Source: Mucilaginibacter boryungensis (GTDB lineage: Bacteria; Bacteroidota; Bacteroidia; Sphingobacteriales; Sphingobacteriaceae). From it: a stretch of 64,000 nt of DNA. Positions 42,636 through 50,687 of this stretch are shown here, piece by piece; position 1 is the first letter of the stretch; each line of letters opens with the position of its first letter. A model generated the notes under the pieces. It was not told where the DNA came from. It saw nothing but the letters and a program-made list of their open reading frames with translations, and made no database searches. The position numbers were made by a program, and so were the translations under genes. The stretch covers positions 1,426,001 through 1,490,000 of the forward strand of contig NZ_JADFFM010000001.1 of the NCBI RefSeq assembly GCF_015221995.1. The letters run 5' to 3'.

Positions 42636-43586
42636 TCATATCCCCATATCATGCGCGCCCCTATCAGGATGCCGCTCTAAATTGGTATCCAAAATATCCG
42701 GCTGAATGATAATATATTTCATGAGTTTATACCTTGCTTTCACAGTTTCGCGAATGCCATCTATAGCATTGTTAATTTCTACGGTGTCCAGGCCATCTTT
42801 AAATTGAATGATCAGCATCAGCAATATTTCATCCGGGGATTGGTACGTCGACATGATGTGCAGCACTTTTACTACCGATTTGTCCTTTTGCACCATTTCG
42901 CAAATGTGCTGTTTGGTTTCGGGGGAAATACCTTCGCCCATTAACAGGCTGCGGCTTTCGCGGGCTAATATGGCCGATACGGCTACAAGTATCAGCCCTA
43001 CAAGAATTGAGGCGACGCCATCTAACACCGGCATTTGATAACGGTTGTTCAGGTACAGGCATATCCCAACAATCACCAATCCCATTACAGCGGCGCTGTC
43101 TTCAAATAACACCAGGAAATTAGACGGGTCTTTGCTTTTTACTACGGCTTCCCAAAAAGGGGTTTTGCCGCGTACTTCTTTAAAGTGTTTGATTGCTATC
43201 ACCAGCGAGATACCCTCAAATAGTATAGACAAGCCCAACACCCAATAACTCATGGTCGGGTCGCCAAGCGGTTCGGGTTCGCGGATATGCACAATGCCCT
43301 GGTAAATAGAAATACCACCGCCCAGGCCAAATATGAGTATAGAAACAATGAACGACCAGAAGTAAAGTTCTTTACCGTAACCAAAAGGGTGTAACGCGTC
43401 GGGTTCTTTCTTCGAGCGGTGTAACCCTAATAGTAACAGCACTTCATTAACGGTATCAACCAGCGAGTGTATCGCTTCAGATATCATGGAACCGCTTTTG
43501 CCGATAGCCCCGGCAATAAACTTGGTTATCGCAATAAGCAGGTTAGCAATTAACGCCCCGTAAATGGATGTTTTAGATGATGCCAT
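42636..43586 (-). CDS. Cation diffusion facilitator family transporter
   Basis: The 316-residue protein has five or six membrane helices with the CDF metal-site motif HSLVDTVNE in helix 2 and FEDSAAVMGLVIVG in helix 5. A short cytoplasmic C-terminal domain runs from about residue 220. RSKKEPDALHPFGYGKELYF is typical of the ZNT9-like subgroup. It would export zinc, manganese, iron or cobalt ions; the metal is not clear. Confidence 0.88.
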   Translation of the reverse strand: MASSKTSIYGALIANLLIAITKFIAGAIGKSGSMISEAIHSLVDTVNEVLLLLGLHRSKKEPDALHPFGYGKELYFWSFIVSILIFGLGGGISIYQGIVHIREPEPLGDPTMSYWVLGLSILFEGISLVIAIKHFKEVRGKTPFWEAVVKSKDPSNFLVLFEDSAAVMGLVIVGICLYLNNRYQMPVLDGVASILVGLILVAVSAILARESRSLLMGEGISPETKQHICEMVQKDKSVVKVLHIMSTYQSPDEILLMLIIQFKDGLDTVEINNAIDGIRETVKARYKLMKYIIIQPDILDTNLERHPDRGAHDMGI

Positions 43587-43685
43587 TATGCTATACTAAA
43601 CAGCAATAAGCACGTTTGTTTGAAATATTTTTCATTACAGTCACCAATTAAATACAGTAATTTGCAGCAGCCAACCACCGTAAAC

Positions 43686-44156
43686 ATGGACAACAAACAA
43701 CTGATCGAAAAATTCTACAGCGCCTTTGCCGCCGGCGACGCGGAAGGCATGGTAGCCTGCTATGCAGATGACATTGAGTTTGAAGACCCGGCGTTTGGCT
43801 GGCTAAAGGGGCGCGATGCTAAAAACATGTGGCGTATGTTGTCTGCAAACAACAAGGGCGTAAAAGTAACCGCCAGTAATATCGCCGCCAAAAATGAAAC
43901 GGGCAGCGCCGACTGGGTGGCCGAATATGTATTCAGTCGCACCGGGCGCAAGGTGGTTAATCATGTACATGCCGAATTTGAGTTTAAAGATGGCAAGATC
44001 ATTAAACATACAGATACCTTTAACGCCTGGAAATGGGCCGGGCAGGCGCTGGGGATGAGCGGCTACCTGCTGGGCTGGTCGGCTTTTATGAAGAACAAGA
44101 TACGCCAGCAAACTAAAGGCTTACTGGCTAAATATAACGCTAAGCATGACGGTTAG
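43686..44156 (+). CDS. SnoaL-like (NTF2 fold) protein
   Basis: The ATG at 43686 (MDNKQLIEKFYSAFAAGDAE) is preferred to an upstream non-ATG start at 43620. The 156-residue product has the SnoaL fold pattern of an initial helix, MVACYADDIEFEDPAFG, then NHVHAEFEFKDGKIIKHTDT. Members are often isomerases or unassigned enzymes. Its stop overlaps the start of the epimerase-like gene by 11 bases, so they are probably co-translated. Confidence 0.85.
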   Translation: MDNKQLIEKFYSAFAAGDAEGMVACYADDIEFEDPAFGWLKGRDAKNMWRMLSANNKGVKVTASNIAAKNETGSADWVAEYVFSRTGRKVVNHVHAEFEFKDGKIIKHTDTFNAWKWAGQALGMSGYLLGWSAFMKNKIRQQTKGLLAKYNAKHDG

Positions 44157-44952
44157 TATTTTAGGCTGCGGCTGGTTCGGGCGCGCATTAGCCACAGCTT
44201 TAATAGCAAAAGGTATCACAGTAAAGGGATCAACTACCAATAACGAAAAATTGCAGGAACTGGCCGCGCTGGGTCTTCAGCCATACCTCGTTAATTTCCC
44301 CGGCGAACAGGGTAACGACCCTGCTTTTTTTGATTGTGATAGGATGGTGGTAAGCATCCCGCCAAAATTCAGAAAGGGCGAGGCGGAAGCATTTATTCCC
44401 AAGATAGAAAGCATTATTAACGCCATCAGCAGGTATGGTATAAAGCGGGTGATCTATACCAGTTCTACAGGTGTTTATGGCGATAACCAAGGTATAGTAA
44501 ATGAACTGGACGAACCTAAGCCTGAAGATGAATCCGGCCGGTTGCTTTTACAAGCAGAGCAGGCTTTTCAAAACCAGGCGGGGTTTAAAACGACTGTTAT
44601 CCGTTTCGCCGGTTTAGTAGGGCCGGGGCGGCATCCGGGGCGCTTTTTTGCCGGCAAAAAAGAAGTGCCTAATGGTTCATCGCCGGTTAATATGGTGCAT
44701 TTAGACGACGCGGTTGGCATAGCGGTGGTGGTAATTGAAAAGGCAGCCTGGGGACAGGTATTCAATGCCTGTGTGCCAAGTCACCCTACACGGGCGCAGT
44801 TTTATACCCGGTTTAGCCGGGAACTAAATTTGCCTTTGCCCGAATTTGAAAACGGAGCAGCAAATTTGAAGACTATTGAAAGTGTGAATGTCCCAACCAT
44901 ATTAGGCTACCGGTATAAATATGATAATTGGTTAAATGTGGTACTTGGCTAA
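44146..44952 (+). CDS. NAD-dependent epimerase/dehydratase-like SDR protein
   Basis: The 268-residue protein has an N-terminal Rossmann motif VSILGCGWFGRALATAL. Unlike common epimerases the next motif is IYTSSTGVYGDNQG, as in YeeZ/SDR_a5-type atypical SDR proteins. It lacks a clear YxxxK pair. It overlaps the SnoaL-like gene, which hints at a shared pathway. Function is not known. Confidence 0.78.
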   Translation: MTVSILGCGWFGRALATALIAKGITVKGSTTNNEKLQELAALGLQPYLVNFPGEQGNDPAFFDCDRMVVSIPPKFRKGEAEAFIPKIESIINAISRYGIKRVIYTSSTGVYGDNQGIVNELDEPKPEDESGRLLLQAEQAFQNQAGFKTTVIRFAGLVGPGRHPGRFFAGKKEVPNGSSPVNMVHLDDAVGIAVVVIEKAAWGQVFNACVPSHPTRAQFYTRFSRELNLPLPEFENGAANLKTIESVNVPTILGYRYKYDNWLNVVLG

Positions 44953-44977
44953 ACAATTACTTTTTTAACTTCGTGAC

Positions 44978-45841
44978 GTGGCCGTTGTAAAGAAAACTGT
45001 AGTAAAAAAAGCACCCGTAAAAAGAAACACTGCCCCCCGGCGAAAGAAAAGCGGTACCAAATTGCCATGGGGACTCATCGTGGGGTTTCTGCTGATCATA
45101 CTTTCGCCACTATACTATGGTTACGTGCTCAAAACTTTTAGTGCTACCTGGCGGTGGATAATGGATATAGGCGAGAACCCGCATTATCGTACTTATAAAA
45201 GTTTCCAAATACGTATACCGTCAAGATACCACATTCACGGTATTGATGTTTCCTATGCCCAGGGCAAAATAGACTGGCAAAAAGTAAGGGCTATGCAAGA
45301 GGATAGTGTGCGCATCAATTTCGCGTTTGTAAAGGCTACCGAAGGCTTACTAAAAGTTGATCCCTATTTTAAGCGTAACTGGCGCGAAGCGCCTAAGGTT
45401 GGTATTACCTGTGGGGCTTATCATTTTTTCCGTCCGGAAAAAAATGGATTATGGCAAGCCCGTTTTTTCCTGCAAAATGTAAATATTGAAAAAGGGGATC
45501 TGCCGCCTGTAGCCGATATTGAAGTACTTGACAGAACATCGCCACAGGCTATGCGTAAAGAACTAAAGGCCTTTTTAACTTATGTAGAGAATAAAACAAG
45601 GGTGCGTCCTATCATCTACACTAATATTAGTTTTTATGCCGATTATCTGGCAGGGCATTTTGATGAATATACATTATGGATAGCCAATTTCCACCAGCCT
45701 GAATTAGCTATGGACGAAAAGACCAAATGGCAATTTTGGCAACATTCGGATATTGCCCGGGTTAACGGCATTAATCATACAGTTGATTTTAATGCCTTCA
45801 GGGGCGATAGTTTAGCCTTTACTAAATTACTGGTGAGATGA
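44978..45841 (+). CDS. Glycoside hydrolase family 25 lysozyme
   Basis: The 287-residue protein starts at GTG and has a basic N-terminus with one membrane helix at about residues 29-50. The GH25 domain follows: HGIDVSYAQGKIDWQKVRAM, then INFAFVKATEGL, GAYHFFRP and the acidic ADIEVLD catalytic motif. It is a muramidase anchored in the inner membrane, for peptidoglycan turnover. The neighbour at 45845 is convergent. Confidence 0.9.
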   Translation: MAVVKKTVVKKAPVKRNTAPRRKKSGTKLPWGLIVGFLLIILSPLYYGYVLKTFSATWRWIMDIGENPHYRTYKSFQIRIPSRYHIHGIDVSYAQGKIDWQKVRAMQEDSVRINFAFVKATEGLLKVDPYFKRNWREAPKVGITCGAYHFFRPEKNGLWQARFFLQNVNIEKGDLPPVADIEVLDRTSPQAMRKELKAFLTYVENKTRVRPIIYTNISFYADYLAGHFDEYTLWIANFHQPELAMDEKTKWQFWQHSDIARVNGINHTVDFNAFRGDSLAFTKLLVR

Positions 45842-45844
45842 TCC

Positions 45845-47215
45845 CTAAGTCTTCTGCTTTTTCTTTTTAGCCGCCGGGAAAAGCACATTATTTAATATCA
45901 ACCTATAACCCGGTGAATTTGGATGTAGCGATAAATCCGTTGGTGGTTCGTTAGGACTGTGCTGATAGTCTTCGGGATCATGGCCACCATAGAAGGTCCA
46001 TTGTCCTTTACCATATTCGCCATGTATATAGCGTGCCTCATTGGCGCTTTTCATTTCGCCCATAATGGTTACGCCGGGCTTTAGTTTGGTTTTATCGAAG
46101 GCGGTGGCCAAACCTTTAAAACCCTTAATTACCCGGTCATGGTCCTGCGTCAACATGCTCGGCACCACATCCCATTTGGCCGAAAAATCGAACAAGGTAA
46201 AAAAGTCGCGCGTGCGTTCTACATGCCGGGTATCCGAAACATCAATATCGCTAAACCTGCGCGAACGGGCGGTTGTATTTACAATGAAATTTTGAAAGGC
46301 CAGCGTTTGACTAAAATCGAGCCTGGCCTGCGCTTGTGGATCGGGCGGGTCGCCATCGTATTGGGTATCTACAATATCGGTATTGGCGGCTGCCAGTGCT
46401 ATATCAAAGCTATCGGCACCCGAACACATCGCAAACAGGAACCCGCCATTGGTGCAAAAATCGCGGATATGCTGCGCTACGGCCAGCTTCATTTTGGATA
46501 CTTTTTTAAAGCCCAGCTTTTTGGCCATAGCTTCCTGGGCTGGTTTGCTCTCCTCGTTCTCTATATTGCTAATATTGCTGCCTCCGCCGCCGCGGCCACC
46601 AAAGTCGGGACGGCCGCCAATAAAGTCTGCCCCGCCATTAAAGCCACCCATGCCGCCGCCGTAACCGCCGCCAAAGCCGCGGAAGTTACCCATTTTACTA
46701 TATTGCCCCGTAAAATCCTCGTGGTGTAGGTGCAGCCAATCGTATTTAGCCAGGTCACCTTTTAGTACCTGTTCATCGTAAACTAAGTCGTAAGGTATCT
46801 CGGCATATTTTAAAACAAGGGCAACGGCGTCTTCCATGGTGCCTTTGTTTTTAGGGGAATATAAAGCTACCCTGGGGGCCTTTTCCAGCTTTACCACATC
46901 CATATTTACGGATGGGTCATTTATTTGCGCCAGGATGTTGCTTACCTCGCTATCGGCAATCACTTCATAGCTCACACCGCGTACTTTGCACTCGTTCTCG
47001 GTTTTCTTATCGTATTTGGTCATAAAACTGCCGCCACGATAGTTCAGGAGCCAGTCTACCGTATCCCCGTTCTTTAATACCCAGAAAGCAATACCGTATG
47101 ATTTGAGGTGGTCTTTCTGCTGGTCATCCATAGGTATTAATATGGATGCGGCCTTTACTATAAAAGGTAAGAGGAAAAAGGAGATAACCAATAAGTGTTT
47201 TACTACCAGCCTCAT
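45845..47215 (-). CDS. Secreted protein of unknown function with Gly-rich insert
   Basis: The 456-residue protein has a signal peptide (about 1-22). It resembles a Bacteroidota family often labelled asparagine synthetase B in databases, but no synthetase motifs are visible. The N-terminal part (SILIPMDDQQKDHLKSYGIA) and a glutamine-amidotransferase-like region (IRDFCTNGGFLFAMCSGADS) with YGKGQWTFYGGHDPE suggest a ThuA/DUF4159-type fold. A Gly/Asn-rich insert (about residues 186-225) interrupts the first half. No function is assigned. Confidence 0.75.
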   Translation of the reverse strand: MRLVVKHLLVISFFLLPFIVKAASILIPMDDQQKDHLKSYGIAFWVLKNGDTVDWLLNYRGGSFMTKYDKKTENECKVRGVSYEVIADSEVSNILAQINDPSVNMDVVKLEKAPRVALYSPKNKGTMEDAVALVLKYAEIPYDLVYDEQVLKGDLAKYDWLHLHHEDFTGQYSKMGNFRGFGGGYGGGMGGFNGGADFIGGRPDFGGRGGGGSNISNIENEESKPAQEAMAKKLGFKKVSKMKLAVAQHIRDFCTNGGFLFAMCSGADSFDIALAAANTDIVDTQYDGDPPDPQAQARLDFSQTLAFQNFIVNTTARSRRFSDIDVSDTRHVERTRDFFTLFDFSAKWDVVPSMLTQDHDRVIKGFKGLATAFDKTKLKPGVTIMGEMKSANEARYIHGEYGKGQWTFYGGHDPEDYQHSPNEPPTDLSLHPNSPGYRLILNNVLFPAAKKKKQKT

Positions 47216-47281
47216 TTATCCCAAATATACCAAACTATATACTTAGGTTTTAATGATTTAAGTGTGATTTGATTGTGACAA

Positions 47282-49195
47282 TCAATCCGCTTCTACGCTT
47301 TGCATATACATTTCATCTATCGCATCAGCGTATTTTTTTTCTATCACTTTACGCTTCGGTTTCATGGTAGGGGTTATCTCGCCCCCATCCATACTGAAGG
47401 GCGCGCGTTTGATCTTAAAGCTTTTAATACGTTCAAACTTAGCCAGTTCATTGCCAAACTTGCGGATATCCGCTGCAACCCAATCGGTCATAGCTTTATC
47501 GTCAATAAATACCTCAGGTTGTTCAAAAAACGCATTATCCAACCCAAATGCTTCCTGGAAGGCTTCCCTTGCGGGGATAATAATGGCGGTTATATATTCA
47601 CGTTTATCGCCAATTAAAAATACGCCCTCAATTTTGGGGCTTTTTAAATAGGTGTTTTCAACCGGGGTGGGGTAAATGTTTTTACCATAAGCGTTCACCA
47701 GCATGTTCTTCAACCGATCGGTAATTTGCAGGTTGCCTTTATAAAAACGACCAATATCGCCGGTGTGGAACCAGCCTTCAGGGTTTATCGCAGCTTTTGT
47801 TTCCTCGGGTTTGTTAAAATATCCTTTCATTACACAATGCCCGCGCACAATAATTTCTCCTTCTTCCGATTGATAATCCTCCTTAAAAGTATGGTGTGTT
47901 TGTATCGTATATATCTCTTTGGTATCTACATTTTGAATGCCTACTTCAATACCCGGAATAATGCGGCCAACGGTACCATATACTTGCCGGTGATATTCGG
48001 TAACGGCCATAACCGGCGATGTTTCAGTCAGGCCGAAACCTTCCAGTACCTTAATCCCCAGATCGCCGAAAAACTCGCCGATATTTTTAGGCAGCGCACC
48101 GCCACCCGATATCATAAACTTTAAACGACCGCCGGTCTTTTCCTTTATTTTGCTGAATACCAGTTTTTCGGCCAGTTTAAATTGCTGTTCCAGTATCAAT
48201 CCCGGCTTTTTACCCGCTTCCAATTGCTCGCGGTGCTGGCGGCCGACTTTAAGCGCCCACAAAAATATTTTAGCTTTGATGCCGCCGGCATCTGTACCAT
48301 TCTTCATGGCTTTGTCGTGTATCCGTTCCAGCAACCGGGGCACGCAGTTCATTACAGTCGGCCTAACTTCGCCCATGTTGCGGGCAAGCAGGTCAAGGCT
48401 TTGGGCAAAGGCTATCTGGCAACCCATGGCCAGGCAAATATGATAAGTAGCTGTACGTTCAAACACATGCGATAATGGCAGGAACGACAGGAACAAATCT
48501 GTATATTCAATCACCGGTATCTGTTCTAAACTTACGTTCACATTCTCGGTGAGGTTATGATGGGTAAGCATTACTCCTTTGGGGGTGCCGGTTGTGCCCG
48601 AAGTATATATCAAACACGAAAGATCTGACGGCATAATAGCTTCACGCGCAATATTTATTGCATCGCGGAACCGATCTACCATTCCTTTGCCTTCAGCTAT
48701 CAGTTGTTGCAAACCTATTACGCCTGCGTTTAGTTCAATTTTTTCGGTGTATTTTTCAAAGTCTTCAAAAGCGGGTATAATGCGGATCAGCTCCATACAA
48801 TTATTTGCCACCTTCAGCACCTTGCGTAACAGGAAAGGATTGCCCACCAACAAGGTTTTAACGCCCGAATCGTTCAGAATATATTCAATTTCAGCTTCAG
48901 AAAGGGTAGGGTAGATAGACGTATTTACAGCGCCAATTTGCTGCAATGCCTGGTCGTAGTATACATAATCGGGACCGTTCTCTATGATCAGCCCAAGGCG
49001 GTCGCCTTTGCAAATGCCTATATCCAGCAACCAGGCCGATATAGCATCAATTTTTGTAAGTGCTTCGCCGTAGCTAATTTCTTTCCATACTTCGCCAACC
49101 TTGTGTTTTAAAAAAGTATGGCTTTCGGGATGGATGTACTTAACGGTATTGCGTATAAACTGGGGCACGGTGGCCGACGCTACAGGAGGTTTCAT
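47282..49195 (-). CDS. Long-chain fatty acid-CoA ligase
   Basis: The 637-residue protein is an ANL-superfamily enzyme activating fatty acids to acyl-CoA via acyl-AMP. The P-loop LIYTSGTTGTPKGVMLTHHN, GFGLTETSPVMAVTEY and WFHTGDIGRFYKGNLQITDR are present, with the C-terminal catalytic lysine region GGEITPTMKPKRKVI. Its length fits the FadD15/Faa type. A candidate -7 promoter is at 49227-49234. Confidence 0.92.
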   Translation of the reverse strand: MKPPVASATVPQFIRNTVKYIHPESHTFLKHKVGEVWKEISYGEALTKIDAISAWLLDIGICKGDRLGLIIENGPDYVYYDQALQQIGAVNTSIYPTLSEAEIEYILNDSGVKTLLVGNPFLLRKVLKVANNCMELIRIIPAFEDFEKYTEKIELNAGVIGLQQLIAEGKGMVDRFRDAINIAREAIMPSDLSCLIYTSGTTGTPKGVMLTHHNLTENVNVSLEQIPVIEYTDLFLSFLPLSHVFERTATYHICLAMGCQIAFAQSLDLLARNMGEVRPTVMNCVPRLLERIHDKAMKNGTDAGGIKAKIFLWALKVGRQHREQLEAGKKPGLILEQQFKLAEKLVFSKIKEKTGGRLKFMISGGGALPKNIGEFFGDLGIKVLEGFGLTETSPVMAVTEYHRQVYGTVGRIIPGIEVGIQNVDTKEIYTIQTHHTFKEDYQSEEGEIIVRGHCVMKGYFNKPEETKAAINPEGWFHTGDIGRFYKGNLQITDRLKNMLVNAYGKNIYPTPVENTYLKSPKIEGVFLIGDKREYITAIIIPAREAFQEAFGLDNAFFEQPEVFIDDKAMTDWVAADIRKFGNELAKFERIKSFKIKRAPFSMDGGEITPTMKPKRKVIEKKYADAIDEMYMQSVEAD

Positions 49196-49226
49196 TCAAT
49201 AAATTTTGGATGATAATTAGTTAAAG

Positions 49227-49234
49227 CAAACTTA
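49227..49234 (-). promoter_or_regulatory. Candidate acyl-CoA ligase promoter -7 box
   Basis: TAAGTTTG on the minus strand, an exact TAnnTTTG match 31 bases upstream of the ATG at 49195. Confidence 0.5.
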
Positions 49235-49288
49235 AATTATTTTGGATGAAAATAAAATATCACTTTTAACGGTCTCTGAGAGCAACAA

Positions 49289-49317
49289 AAAGCCCCCTGA
49301 AACATTCAGGGGGCTTT
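49289..49317 (-). terminator. Intrinsic terminator below the small secreted protein
   Basis: AAAGCCCCCTGAA and TTCAGGGGGCTTT form a 13-bp stem around loop ACA. On the minus strand it ends in TTTTTG, so it ends transcripts of the 49321-49771 genes before the acyl-CoA ligase promoter. Confidence 0.9.
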
Positions 49318-49320
49318 ATA

Positions 49321-49530
49321 TTAGTAACGGCGGTGATGCCTGTATACCGGGCGGCGATGCCAACTGCGGTGCACTACTACAGTGCGGTGATAGACCGGCC
49401 TGCGTACAACAACGGTGCGATGATGAACCTGCCTTGTGCCAACTGTAGCATGTACACGTACCTGGGCTTTTGCGGCGCTAAAAGTAAACACGGTTACCAG
49501 CGCAATAATTACAATTTTTAGAATTTTCAT
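49321..49530 (-). CDS. Small secreted Val/His/Arg-rich protein
   Basis: The start at 49530 gives MKILKIVIIALVTVFTFSAA followed by KAQ, a clear signal peptide; the frame to 49656 includes low-complexity hydrophobic junk. The 69-residue product ends in repeats of VVVRRPVYHRTVVVH-type sequence with many His and Arg. It may bind metal or polyanions. A lipoprotein with similar bias precedes it. Confidence 0.7.
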   Translation of the reverse strand: MKILKIVIIALVTVFTFSAAKAQVRVHATVGTRQVHHRTVVVRRPVYHRTVVVHRSWHRRPVYRHHRRY

Positions 49531-49561
49531 TTTATTTGTTTTATAGATTAGATGATGAATT

Positions 49562-49771
49562 TTAGTACCGGTTGTGTTCGCGGTCATAATAATTGCCGCT
49601 GTTGCGATAATCATGATCACGATGGTCCCGATGATCGCCATCGCGGTCCCGGTCATGGATATTGCGGCTGTTATGCGCCCGGTATTGATCCCTATATTGC
49701 ACTGAACAGCTTGATATAGCTATAGATGACACAGCCAGCAACGCTATAAATTTTATGAGGTGCTTTTTCAT
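49562..49771 (-). CDS. Small Asp/Arg/His-rich lipoprotein
   Basis: The 69-residue protein has a signal with lipobox ISSCS (Cys about 22). The remaining 47 residues are almost all charged or polar, with RDRDGDHRDHRDHDYRNSGN near the middle. The bias suggests an unstructured metal- or polymer-binding tail. It is 31 bases from the next gene on the same strand, so the two are likely co-transcribed. Confidence 0.7.
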   Translation of the reverse strand: MKKHLIKFIALLAVSSIAISSCSVQYRDQYRAHNSRNIHDRDRDGDHRDHRDHDYRNSGNYYDREHNRY

Positions 49772-49908
49772 GCTTTTATCTTTAGTTTCTTATTATAAGT
49801 TAAACTAATATAATGCGAAAGGGTTTAGCTTGAAGGGTCAGTGTCGGGCATATTGTTACAAAATGAATTAGGGTAAAAAGATCAACTAATTTTTTAGTAG
49901 ATTTGTGT

Positions 49909-50583
49909 ATGGAGCAATTAAATACTGTAAAATTAGCTTTCAGGTGCCCTAAAGCGTTTAATGAATTAGTGCCCTGTAAGGATGGCTGGTATTGCAATGG
50001 CTGCCATAAATTGGTGCATGATATGCGAGGGAAAAATGAAGAAGAGATATTAGCCATCTTTACCAAAAACGGGAAAAACCTTTGCGGATTATTTGAGGCC
50101 GATCGTATATCTGTTAAAACCCAAACTTTACCTAAATGGCAAAAATGGTTAGCTATAGGGGCGCTCACCATTGGTTTTACAGGATTGTATCAAACGATAA
50201 TGGCGCAGCAATTATCCAAAGAAAATCCATTAACATTAGAAGGGAGTAAAAAGACTAATTCCCTTAACAATAATGAAGTTTTTGGAGGGATAGAAGAACA
50301 GGCTTCATTTCCGGGCGGGCCGGGAAAATTTTTGAAATATATCGCCACACATCTTGCACCCGATGAATCCTGTGCCCCGGGCTTAAGGGGTTTTTATACT
50401 TTCGTCATCGAAAAAGATGGGCGGATAACAGATGTCAAAGTTCTGCGTAGTCCTTTTAGTGCCGAAATGAACAAACGGGTAGTTAAAATGCTTGAGTCTT
50501 CACCACACTGGAATCCGGGGCTGCAGAATGGAAAACCCGTACGCAGTCAATTTACAATGCCTGTAACTCCTGTTGCTAAATAA
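49909..50583 (+). CDS. Membrane protein with N-terminal Cys domain and C-terminal TonB domain
   Basis: The ATG at 49909 gives 224 residues. The N-terminal domain has C13, C23, C29, C32 and C59 in the pattern WYCNGCHKLVHDM and LCGLFEADR, a divergent form of the Bacteroidota FCxxCxKxVxDF domain. One membrane helix is near 77-98, and a C-terminal TonB_C domain is near 150-224 (GFYTFVIEKDGRITDVKVLR). The Cys domain would be cytoplasmic. Function is unknown, perhaps redox- or zinc-dependent signalling to the envelope. Confidence 0.78.
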   Translation: MEQLNTVKLAFRCPKAFNELVPCKDGWYCNGCHKLVHDMRGKNEEEILAIFTKNGKNLCGLFEADRISVKTQTLPKWQKWLAIGALTIGFTGLYQTIMAQQLSKENPLTLEGSKKTNSLNNNEVFGGIEEQASFPGGPGKFLKYIATHLAPDESCAPGLRGFYTFVIEKDGRITDVKVLRSPFSAEMNKRVVKMLESSPHWNPGLQNGKPVRSQFTMPVTPVAK

Positions 50584-50653
50584 TATACACCACTTCATTG
50601 TCAATACCCAGTAAATTGCCTGTTGCAAATTATTTCATCTGACGGGTAATAGG

Positions 50654-50661
50654 TATCTTTG
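50654..50661 (+). promoter_or_regulatory. Candidate pruA promoter -7 box
   Basis: TATCTTTG matches TAnnTTTG exactly, 26 bases before the pruA ATG at 50688. No clear -33 element. Confidence 0.5.
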
Positions 50662-50687
50662 CGGCACCTTAAACAAATAAACCATTT

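Noticed and set aside
46139..46729. 196-residue plus-strand frame
   Set aside because: It is antisense to the secreted protein at 45845-47215, and its Ala-rich end is the mirror of the Gly-rich insert.
45845..47215. Asparagine synthetase B identity
   Set aside because: No glutaminase Cys start or ATP pyrophosphatase motif is visible; a secreted protein with a signal peptide would not fit that enzyme.
49242..49448. Cys-rich 68-residue plus-strand frame
   Set aside because: It runs through the terminator at 49289-49317 and is antisense to the small His/Arg-rich protein; the Cys are complements of its codons.
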